From Crotophaga sulcirostris (taxonomy: Eukaryota; Chordata; Aves; Cuculiformes; Crotophagidae): DNA of 64,000 nt. The stretch covers positions 1,290,572 to 1,354,571 of the forward strand of contig VYZB01000214.1 in assembly GCA_013397455.1 (NCBI GenBank), given 5' to 3'. Position 1 is the first letter of the stretch; the number at the start of each line of letters is the position of its first letter. Below are positions 36,509-46,188 of this stretch, piece by piece. Position numbers and translations under genes: made by a program. The notes beneath the pieces were generated by a model that did not search any database, had not been told where the DNA came from, and worked only from the letters and a program-made list of their open reading frames with translations.

Positions 36509-36556
36509 TGCGAACCCTGCTCCATGTCCTGTTCCTGTCCGTGTCTTTCACGCAGG
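36509..36556 (+). other. Possible signal-peptide exon (weak)
   Basis: An ATG preceded by an in-frame TAG opens 16 codons, MRTLLHVLFLSVSFTQ, and ends exactly at CAG|GTGAGA, a near-consensus splice donor. A basic residue followed by a hydrophobic core is typical of the first coding exon of small secreted proteins. No cysteine-rich or other second exon was recognised in the next 2 kb. If unspliced, the frame stops six codons later. Confidence 0.2.
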
Positions 36557-38764
36557 TGAGATTTGTTGCGGGATAATTCTCAACGACCATCTCCCCACAA
36601 CAAAACCACCCCTTTTAGACGTGGGCAGATGATATAGAAAATGGGTGGTTCAGGCTGATTTCATGAGGCCTAATAAATCTTCAGTAAATTAAAACTCATC
36701 TCCCTTTCCTCCCCTCCCTGGGCCTTTGTCTTGCTAATACACATTAAACCCTGCCTGGCTACACACTTTGAGGCATTTCAGAGGTGAGGTTTGTACAAAG
36801 CTACAGATGTGGGAGCTTTAAAGGACCTTTGGCCCTGGTGTTACCCATTAACATCAGCCATGCCAACACAAGAATCTCACCATGGTTCTCGCTCCTGAAA
36901 AGGGCTCCCAAGTAACAATCTCGCCTTTTTTGGGAGGAGGGGGAGGGGCAAGAAATAAAAGAACAGAAGGAATGAGCAAGAGAGAATAAGAGACAGACTT
37001 TCCAAAAGAGGTGTTCCCTGTAAAGCTGGTTTCGTCCCTAAACCATTGTCTGAAGCTGGTTGCTAGTTAGAAACTGCTTAAGAAATCAGTGCACCTCTTT
37101 CAAGCCAGGCAGCTCTGGCACCCGCAGCAGCATTTGCTGATATATGATTCAGTTCTCTCATCTCCACTGACCGTTTCCACCCTGACCTTCCCGGTTTCAG
37201 ACCTTGAAATAGAGCCCTAATGCAGTCCCATATACAAAGAGACATTTTTGTCCCATATTCAGTTTTTTATTCCTGTTCACATGTACTCTATGCTTTCCAT
37301 CCCTCTTTGGAAATCAAAATCAAGCTGCCACCCAGGCTGGAGACAAAAAATGTGTCTGTGAATATAAAACCCTCTGAGTATCCCCTTTTACCCCAGTGTC
37401 TTCCGTTACACTTTTACTTGGAACACGCCAGTGCCCTATGTGCTTGCGTGCTCTACCCAGGACAAGGGAAAATGCAGCCAGGAAAGCCATGTATTTAATG
37501 AACCTGCCTGTTTCCAGCAGGTAAAGATTTGAATGAAGGCTTCAGTGATGTGTACAATTCCTTTCTCTGTTCAGTGCCTTCACCGAGATGCTTTCAGGTG
37601 TGATTCAAACAAGAAGGAACAGCTTCTCTCTCCAGGTTTCCCAGCAGAGGCTGAGCCTTCCATTCCTCCAAGCACTTTGGCTAAAATGTAAAGAGAAATT
37701 TTGTGGTCCTCTGTGGGTGCTTCAGAAGTTATAAGGCGTGATGAATGAGCTCTAAAAAACACAGATCAAGAGGACGATAGCAGGGATGAAAGGACAGACA
37801 GTTAGATCAGACTAGACATCCTGGGATGAAAGGAAAGGTGAATGGGGAGCTAGATTAGACAGTTAAGGTAAGTGGAAGGCAGGAAATCCAAACTTGGAGG
37901 TGTTTAGCCTGGACTCCAGATCTGCACCTGTAAAGGCTGCTGCTTTCTTTTTTATTCAACCCTTTCATAAGCAAATTTCCCAGGTGGATCGAGAGATGCC
38001 CCTGGCACAGGGACTGTGAGCATGAAAGAGAAATGAAACAACCTGACCAACCAACTTCATTTATACCTGTTTTTAAAATAGATCTCAAAGGAAAGCTTAG
38101 ATCTCCATTCCTTTTAAACTTTTAGGCAAAGGCACAGGTCAGTTCCCATTTTATCAGGATTGCTTTGTCCGTTGCAGCGAGGAGGGACTGCACACTTTGA
38201 AGAAGCTAAAGTATCCAGAGAATTATGGATGGGGTTTATCTCTGCACCAAGGAGCTTGTTAACTTGGCTGTGGCTGGAGGCTAAGGCTGAGAGTTTTACC
38301 TGTCCAATCAGATAAATGTGAATGCCTCTCACTCTGCTGCGAGCTTGCACGAGACCCTCCAGTGTCACACTCAATAATGGCAGGGAGAGGAGAGTGCGCT
38401 CCACATCCATTCGCCAAATCAAATCCCAACATCCAAAACAGCTCAGATATTTATCTGGGGCTTCTCATCTATCCCAAAAGCACAATGAGACTTGTCATGT
38501 TTCTCTGCTTTCCTGGTGAGACTGTTTTACAACAAAGCAATTATCCCTTGGGGATCATATAAACATTTACATATTCATTTCCTGGTGTCGGACACATCAT
38601 TTCCTATCATATCACAGGAACGCAGCTGCCATCCTCGCACACCGGGCAGTCCTCAGCAATTTGGACTGAGAAGTAGTGTGGAGCTTAGGAATCAGCTGGA
38701 GGGGCACACCAGGCTATTCTGCTGCCTTTCTTTACATGGCGAAACTTTAGACAAGTGAAGTGCA

Positions 38765-38822
38765 TCACAGAATCACGAAATGGTAGAAGGGACCTCTGGA
38801 GATCATCTAGTACAACTCCCAA
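38765..38822 (-). mobile_element. CR1 3' terminal scrap
   Basis: About 58 bp: CACAGAATCACGAAATGG, then GAAGGGACCTCTGGAGATCA, then a TCTAGTACAACTCCC block. This is the very 3' end of a different, older CR1 type (the 'ctctggagatcatctagt' wording), in antisense. Confidence 0.8.
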
Positions 38823-39233
38823 ATATTTTATATCACCATTAATATAAAATTTATCCTGCTTACTTCAGTGAAATTTTGCATGTCATCCTACATGAGGAAC
38901 AAATGAAAATTAGCAGAACATGATTTTTTTCCTGTCAAGACCTTTGTAAAAGTATTTTCAATAGTTGAAGTATAACAAAATATGTAACATACCTCATTTG
39001 TGCCAGTAACTGGGTTGCATGTCATGCCCCTATGGCTCCATCTTCAGATGAAAGATCCCTGTATTTTTTTCTATGACTACGATTAGTTTTATTCCAAGGC
39101 CAAAGTTGCTCAGTACCCCTATTAAGACATAAGAAAAAGTCATATCCAGGAGCAATGCTACCTTCCTTTAAAGCTGCATCATTTTAGCCTTGATAAATCA
39201 AGGCCCAGCACCTTTGGGGTCCTGCACATTTTT
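38823..39233. other. AT-rich unique sequence
   Basis: About 400 bp between two CR1 copies. Nothing recognised. Confidence 0.55.
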
Positions 39234-39692
39234 CATAGAATCATGGAATAGTTTGGGTTGGATAGGGCTTCAAAGCCCATCCAGTCCCAAACCCCTGCCA
39301 TGGGCAAGGACACCTCCCACTGGATAAGGGGTCTCAAAGCCCCATCCAACCTGGCCTTGAACATCTCCAGGGATGGGGCAGCCACCACTGCTCTGGGCAA
39401 CCTGGGCCAGGGCCTCCCCACGCTCACAGGAAAACATTTCTTCCTAAGATCTCATCTCAATCTCCCCTCTTTCAGCTGAAAACCATTCCCCCTCATCCTG
39501 TCCCTGTACTCTCTGATCAAGAGGCCCGCACCAGCTTTCCTGGAGCCCCTTTCATTCTTGGGAGGGTGCTCTAAGGTCTCCCCAGAGCCTTCTCAACTCC
39601 AGGCTGACCAAGGCCAAGTCTCTCATCCTGCCCTGGTATGGGAGATGCTCCAGCTGACAGATCATCTTCATGGCCTCTTCTGGACTCTCTTA
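39234..39692 (-). mobile_element. CR1 retrotransposon, about 460-bp copy, main group
   Basis: Antisense CR1 with an intact 3' terminus (CATAGAATCATGGAATAGTT) through TGCCATGGGCAAGGACACCT, CCACTGCTCTGGGCAACCTG, CAGCTTTCCTGGAGCCCC and GGTATGGGAGATGCTCCAGC. Read on the minus strand it keeps the ORF2 C-terminal words LPRAVVAAPSLEMFKARLDG. Confidence 0.95.
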
Positions 39693-41271
39693 GGTCAAAG
39701 AAAATATTCTTCTGTAGACACCTCTTCTTGTCATTAGCAACAAAGGTGTGCTTCCATTATGTGACAGATTTAGGTGAAGAAAATCACTTTTGCATGTCTG
39801 AAATCTTTGTCACAGTCACCACCCTGATAGCAAGAAAACACATCCCAGCGGTTGGCTCTCCATACTTTGCCTGGAAGAGGAAAAATAGTCTTGTTGCCAG
39901 TTGATTGTGGTTTTCACTCTGTTAAATCAAACCAGGAAAGGATGATCCAAATAACATTTTAAAGACATTCATATAAACTCTGGCAAATATGTGTTTCATT
40001 GCAAACACCTCGAAGTGGCTACAGAGCAATAACTCTTCTCTTTTACAAAGGACTCTCCATCTGAGATCCTGAATGTACTTTAAAAACAAATGCACTCTAT
40101 CTTCTAACATCCACTTGGCCTCATCAACAGACATTCCTAAGGCTTCTGGCCTCATCCTGCTGAAATCTACCCCTTCGCTTGGAGCAGGATGCAGTTTCCT
40201 TGGCACAAAAGTGCACACAGCTCTTTGAAATGCTTGACAATGTCTTTCCCTGTGAGGGGCATGCTCCAACCTGCTCCACTTGAAGGGAAGCACAATACTA
40301 TTATTGACTTCAAAGGCAGTGGGACTCAGCCCCAGGGTAGAAATTCACTTCAACATTAATTGAATTAAAAGAGGGGGATTCCCTTCGAAGAACTGCCACT
40401 TCTTGGGACAGGGGAGGAGGTTTGTATTGAACACAATTGTAAGTGGGTCAACACACTGGAGAACAGATGCTGAATTCAGTGGAGGCATCCCAAAACCCAG
40501 AGGAGGAGATCAAGTATGTACAGAAACTCAAGGTGGAGTTTAGTTTGCCTGTTGAAGGACAGGACAAGGGCAGAGGCTCCTGTAAAGCACCACAGCTCCT
40601 GGGGCTGGGAGCAGAGGTAGGACCTTAGATCCCATTGGGCAAAGTGCTTTTGTCAGTATTTCTAAACCTCTATTCCCTAAAGAAAATGTGAAAAGGAAAA
40701 ATAAATATGCATTAAGTATGGTCTACAGACACAATCAGGAAACTGCATCCCAGCAAGGTGTCAACTCTTGTATTCAGTCCCCAAGGCTGGAAATACCATT
40801 AACCTCAAGGTCTGAAATGTCCCTCACAAGGTGTCCACAAGCCTCAAAAGTCTTAGCTCAGCATTGTCCCCGTGTGTTTCCCACTTCCAGGAACGTGTTG
40901 GGGCAGATAAATTTTGGGTAGGATACATTCTGTATTGGACCTTTCTCCTCTAGTGTTATGAACTCCCTGGTAACTCTGAGATCTCTTTGCATTTTCAGAT
41001 GTGGTTTCCAGATCTTCATCCCTCCTCTTCTCCATTTATACATACCTGCACTTGTGGGTTAGAGCATCTCTTTCCAGCCCTGGTAAAACCACGAATAAGA
41101 TTTGCTTCCAATGCCGAAGCTCCCTCAAAGAACTACTTAGAATAAAATTATTAAAATGAATAAACCAAATTTCACAAATGGAACCCCCCAAATCCTCAGC
41201 ACCCTCAAGCCTTAGGAAGGGTGTAATTACTAAAAGAACAATCCTCTCCAAACACAGCAGTAGACTCCCTC
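39693..41271. other. Unique sequence, no gene seen
   Basis: A minus-strand open frame of 123 codons (39922-40293) resembles no family I know and has no splice context. The block ends directly at the 5' LTR start. Confidence 0.45.
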
Positions 41272-41556
41272 TGATACAGTGGAATGTTACAGCTAAGAAT
41301 AATGGAGATAACACAGAAAGGAGGAAGGCAGAGGAATTCATAAAGTGACAACGACAGGAAGGAGGGAGGGGGAGGCTAACGCCAAACCCATAGCCTGGGG
41401 AATGGGGGGGGCATTGTGTAAACTGGATAAGATAAGAAGAGTAAGAAATGAAAAGAACAAGGTTGAGAAAAACTGCTTACATCAATGATTTCCCCGGACT
41501 AATTGTAATAATTTGTCCCCTTTTCAATGATGTAATGAATATGTATAGATGTACTC

Positions 41557-41564
41557 TTTAAATA
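41557..41564 (+). promoter_or_regulatory. TATA-like box in the LTR
   Basis: TTTAAATA lies 26 bp upstream of a GC-rich CGGCGCGC start-site region. It is also present in the solo LTR but absent from the fragment at 61476. Confidence 0.6.
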
Positions 41565-41629
41565 CCAAGCTCCTCAAGGAATCGGCGCGCAGGGCTTTTT
41601 GGAATTATCCAACCTGTGCCCGACGTCGC

Positions 41630-41635
41630 AATAAA
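41630..41635 (+). promoter_or_regulatory. LTR polyadenylation signal
   Basis: AATAAA sits in the presumed R region, about 50 bp before the LTR end. It is conserved in all three LTR copies. Confidence 0.7.
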
Positions 41636-41689
41636 CATACCTGCTTTATAACTCTCTGCGAGTTATGGAGTTTGTTTCCGCACGTCAAT

Positions 41690-41707
41690 TGGCGACCCAG
41701 GTGGGAC
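41690..41707 (+). promoter_or_regulatory. Retroviral primer binding site, arginine tRNA type
   Basis: TGGCGACCCAGGTGGGAC begins two bases after the LTR end, the standard place for a PBS. Its complement ends in TCGCCA. As far as I recall it fits the 3' end of a tRNA-Arg (CCG type) with one mismatch or wobble, which would be an Arg-primed class I retrovirus. The exact tRNA needs to be confirmed against an avian tRNA set. Confidence 0.75.
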
Positions 41708-42010
41708 CCCTCTGCCCGTCTGAAGGACCGGCCGAGGTGGGGAACGTCCTAGGGCGCCCCTGAGAATTCTCGGAGGAACTTCCCCTCCTCTCCCGATCGC
41801 TGCGGGGACAGACAAGGACCATCCACCGGCGGAGCAGGTGTGTTAAACAGGGAACGAGGGGATACTCATAAGCCGTATGGAGACGTCCTACGCGGAGTAA
41901 TGAGCCGGCGCGCTCGCCCTTGGGTTGGAAGGGGTTCGAGTCCCCTGGGTTTTGGTACAAAAGGGATTCGAGTCTTTGACTCACATACAAGACTGGACAG
42001 CATTTACAAC
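41708..42010 (+). mobile_element. Endogenous retrovirus leader, truncated downstream
   Basis: About 300 bp of GC- and CpG-rich sequence, unlike the host DNA on either side. It follows the PBS and corresponds to the 5' untranslated leader before gag. A donor-like GGAGCAG|GTGTGT lies near 41832-41844. Two TTCGAGT loops occur, the first within a perfect tRNA T-arm-like hairpin (41930-41946). The GC-rich character fades by about 42000 and no gag reading frame follows. The provirus is therefore broken here by a deletion or truncation, and the exact right boundary is uncertain. Confidence 0.7.
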
Positions 42011-45000
42011 GACTAACCACCCTGCCTGAGCAGGATTTTGCCATTTTCTTCCTCCTACAGCACATCAGGCTCTAACAGAGACAAAGCCCAGTCTGCCAAA
42101 AGCATTTATCTTCTCTGGCTCACTGAAACCTACTCTATTTTCTCCCCTCTTGGAGGAGGAGGGTCTGCAACAGTGATTTGTGGCTCAGGGCAACACTCAG
42201 AGCTCCCTTGTCCAGGAGCTGCAGTAGTCTGTGAGGTGAAGGTGTCAACATCAGACAAAGAGGAATTCACACCCTGGGCAGGCTGCATATCTGATCGAGA
42301 TTTAGGTTACTTACTGAACAAAGACCAGCAAGATGTCTCAGAGGAGTCAATCTTCTTGTAAAAAGGCAAAGTTTAATGAGATCAAATGTGTTCAGTGTTA
42401 GGAGGTCAGAAAGAAAAGCGGGTAATGGCATCAGAGAGCTGAGCAAAGCCTCTATGGACCACAGGACAGCTTGGTCTTGTGCAGAACCAACTCAGGGAAC
42501 ACCAAACTAGGTCACAGATGTTCAGACACCAGTTTTTGATGTCGGCTTGCTTGATTTGTTTGGGAGCTGGAGTCTAGACTTGATTCGCCAATGATGTTGA
42601 TAGAGTTTTGATCAGGTCCCCAGGAGGATTTATTACAGGACTGATGACTGCTCCTGGCCTGAAGTTTCCCAGGGTATTTCTCCTCCAGACTGAGGGCTGA
42701 CAGTGCCTCAAGTCTGCCTTTATCCCCACACCCCTGTGGTTGTAACTGGGTCTGTTCACCTTCTGTCTTGCACCTTGCTATAGTTCACGGGCAGAGCACT
42801 GAAAAAGCTTTCCTTCAACAGTCACACAGGCACTCTAGAAAGCTCTTTTCATCAGCAGGTGTCACACAACTCTGTCACAAAGAACAAGGTCCCTATTGCC
42901 ATTTTCTACATGAGGAATATAAAGCAGAAAGAGGTTTGATTGAGGGCATTCACCAGATCAGGGGCCAGGGACAGAACAGCTCTCCCAGGTTTCTGTCTTG
43001 TGCTTTTATAGCAGACTTCTGCCAGCCTTCCTCTCATAGTAAAATGAAACAAGTGCTATTCTGTGATAGAAAGAGCGTTGCACATGAATAGCCATCAGTC
43101 AAAAAGGATGTGCTGTGAGGATGGACCAAAAAGCCCAGTTTGGAGAAGAAAAGAACAGTGTTGTGACCCCAGCAAAGGGCAGGACCCCTGTGCTCCACCA
43201 CTGCCCTCTGCCGCCGAAGACTTCACCTCTGAAACCTCAACCATGCCCTTTCTCCAGAGTCTTTCTGCAGCAAAGTCTATCAAATTCACAGCAGCTCTCT
43301 GTGAAAGGCCACCAATTCATCTGAATCCTCCTCGCCTGCAAATGATGACAAAATTCGGAAACAGATGTCAAAGCCGAGAGCCTCTGTAGCACAAACTGCA
43401 GCTCTGGATCTTTGTGGTTCTGGCTTGAATATCATAGAGGCAAGTTTTATCATACAAAATACAACATGCACTCATCATCTGCATTGCTGAACTTGTACCA
43501 TGCAACTGGGTGCTGGTACAGTGATGCTTGAATCTCCCTCACAGAGAAGTGAAGTTCCCTGCAAGGAGCTACCTTGTCCCCCTTACGTTTGTCTTTGTGC
43601 GCACATGAAACACATTTACTCCATCTCCCTTGAGCTCACTACCCAGTTCTCTGCACCATGACTAGAGTGAAGGGCACAACAGTGTCCTGGCTTTCTCCCA
43701 TGAATTAAAAGAGTAATAAGTGAAACACAAGCTTGTGTGCTCTTTCTATCATTTATCCTGCAGCTTTTAACTAACGGGCAGCAGCAGAGCGTCTCAGGGG
43801 GACAACCTCTCTTCCTCCTCCCTCCCAGCAGCATCAATAAGGAGAAAACTCCACCCAACTCAATGATTCGAAACAGAAGTTTCCTGAGCCAACATGAGAG
43901 GAGAAATAGGGCCTTAAAATTGACACAGACAAGAACTACTGCTGTTCATTTGCCTCTGTGGTCAAGTATTGCCACTGTACAGGCCTAAATGCATAGCACT
44001 GCAGCTCTCTCGTGGCAGCAACCCAGCCTTCTGCATGTTTAACTAAACTCAGATTGACCCAGGCAGCTCAGTTGGTCCCAGGATTATGACAAAAGTTCAC
44101 CTTTTACCAGATACAGGATAATTTTAGAGCACACTTGCACACACGCCACTTCCCATCCCCTGCATCATTCCCGAGATACTGCAGAGTGAAGCGTTAGTGA
44201 GGTAGGCATGGATCGGCCAGCATTAATCTCCTGTCAGGATTGCCTTTTAAGTGGGAGAGGTTATAAATAAATAAAGTAAAAAGGATGTCCGACCATCATC
44301 CATGAGCTGGCTTCCTTCTCTCTTTCTTCCCCCAGATCCCTCCCTCCTCTTTCACAGACATCCTCTGCATCAATGAGTGGGACCGGAAGGCAGCAAACTT
44401 CCACCTCCCTGCTCATACAGAAAGAAATCGCACTCCATTTCAAGGGTCCGCCTTGCCTGGCTTTATTTCATCTCTGCACATTGTTCTGGCTGGGGCAGGG
44501 AGGGGAGGAGGTAGAGATGGGGCATTGTTTGCAATTCAAATATCTGGACCTCAGGAAAAACCAATAAACTTAAGTCACTGGAGAATTTCAACAAGCAGGG
44601 CCACTTGCACAAGTAGGAAGCCTCCTCCCTATCTGTGGAGGCTGTTGAGGAGACACTAGACAAGAGAATAACTAAGCACTCGTGGGGCTGAGAGCTTTTC
44701 ACTCAATGAAGTCCAAATCAAACAAATTCCCCCTTTAAGAGATGCCTTTATCCAAACACTCTGAGCACACACAGAAAGGGGCTCAGTGCCTCCGGCTCTC
44801 AGCATTTGCTAAATTAAGGCTGTTTTCTTCTCCCCTTCCATGCCTGCCACCAGTCTCAACCGGAGACTGGTGGAGGTTTGGAAGCACACTCATGGCACAG
44901 CATGGTTTGTAAAGCTCCACAATCTTGTTGGCAGAAGGGGATGCAAAAATTCACCCACCATAAATCTCCATTCATGTAGTAAGCATGGTATAGGAATACA

Positions 45001-45889
45001 TTGCACCAGGACTGGATTTATAGTTGAGGTGGCTTGTACCAGCTTAGTGTTTCATTTTCAGTTCAGTTCAGTCTTAGGAGGATTTAAGGATTCCCATAAC
45101 TCATTCTAGTTAGTACACCATTGTGCAAATCCTGCTGCTCTGCCCCCTCCTCCTCTCCCTTGTGTGTGTTCCCTGGAGCCAGGACAAATCTCTGCTGGGT
45201 GAGGGAGTGGAAGGCTCCTGCTGCAGAGAGGACATGATGGTGCAACGTCCTCTTGGGCATTATCTGGAGTTGTTCAAGAAGTTACTCGTGTTCAGCTGAG
45301 AGTGCTCTTTGTCCATGCCGGGCTTTGCCTGTCCCACAAAACTGTTTACACAAGTCAGGCGAGGAAACAATGCAAACGCACAGACCCTTCGACACCACCT
45401 AAGTGCTGAGTTGAGGTATCTGATAAATCAGGGGAGCGTGGGAGTGGCTATCAGTGTCCCAGCCGGTCATGTGGCAATGCTGAGACATACAGAGAGAAGG
45501 AGATACTGAGGTGATGGTGCCCCCTGCCCCATCATCCCATTTTGGAGGTCCCTAATTTGATGTTGACCCAATAACATTGGTAGACTTAAAGAGCTGACAT
45601 AAACTGAGCCAGGGAAGTCGTCCTCAAAGCCCCTTCATATCCCCTAGTTCAGGCCCCATCCTGAACTAGCTGGAACATGAAATTCCTGCTTTCCTGTCTT
45701 CCTCATGACTCTTTTTCCTCCTCTTTACTTATTGTACAATTTCCTTTTCCCTCTTTTCCCACCTTTTAAGAATTTTTTTGATTTTCCTTGCCAAGATTGC
45801 AGGTTTTGCAATGTTGCTGCGAATGGTCATCCAAACACGCAACTGCTCCGTCCTGCTGCATCAGCCTTTCAATACTTAAAACGAGCTTG
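42011..45889. other. Unique sequence, no gene seen
   Basis: A pyrimidine tract ending in CTACAG (42036-42060) just after the viral leader resembles a splice acceptor, but the frame that follows is short and unrecognised. Nothing else is seen in 3.9 kb except chance frames of up to 108 codons. Confidence 0.45.
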
Positions 45890-46188
45890 TAAGAAAGATG
45901 GGGGGAAACTTCTTAGCAGGGCTTGTAACAATAGGACAAGGGGCAATGGATTTGAACTAAAAGAAGTTTAGACTACATATTAGGAAGAAAATTTTCACAT
46001 TGAGGATGATGAAACACTAGCACAGGTTGCCCAGAGAGGTAGTGGATGGCTCATCCCTGGAAACATTCAAGGCCGGTTTGGATGAGCAACATGATTCAGT
46101 GAAAGGTGTCCCTTCTCACTACAGGGGGGGTGGACTGGATGATCTTCATGGTCCCTTCCAACCCAAACTATTCTATGATTCTATTATC
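45890..46188 (+). mobile_element. CR1 3' end, about 300-bp older copy
   Basis: Sense CR1: GCAGGGCTTGTAACAATAGG, then TACATATTAGGAAGAAAATT, then CACAGGTTGCCCAGAGAGGT, then GGTCCCTTCCAACCCAAACT, ending CTATTCTATGATTCTAT. Clear octamers mark the 3' end. The frame still shows MPREVVDGSSLETFKAGLDE. It is more diverged than the main group. Confidence 0.93.

Larger units (their letters stand above)
28473..38764. other. 10.3-kb block free of CR1, no gene recognised
   Basis: This is the longest stretch in the window without any mobile element that I can recognise. It contains an (AAT)n patch near 31690-31702, AT-rich DNA at 31130-31560, and two short signal-peptide-like frames (34958, 36509) that run into donor-like sites. 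A 158-codon frame (34370-34846) begins at TTG rather than ATG and resembles no family. No complete gene can be supported. Confidence 0.45.
41272..41687 (+). mobile_element. 5' LTR of a truncated class I-like endogenous retrovirus
   Basis: A 416-bp LTR beginning TGATACAG and ending CACGTCA, with the same sequence as the solo LTR at 8167-8581 except for about 20-25 differences seen by eye. It has a TATA-like TTTAAATA at 41557-41564 and an AATAAA signal at 41630-41635. A cap site near 41583-41589 gives U3 of about 312 bp, R of about 65 bp and U5 of about 37 bp. A primer binding site and leader follow directly, so this is the upstream LTR of a provirus. No 3' LTR, gag, pol or env sequence is found in the window. 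Confidence 0.93.

Noticed and set aside
39922..40293. Minus-strand frame of 123 codons
   Set aside because: Charged, protein-like residues, but no family recognised and no splice sites around it.
41921..41960. Full tRNA gene in the retroviral leader
   Set aside because: Only the T-arm is present. No matching acceptor stem, D-arm or anticodon arm could be folded upstream.
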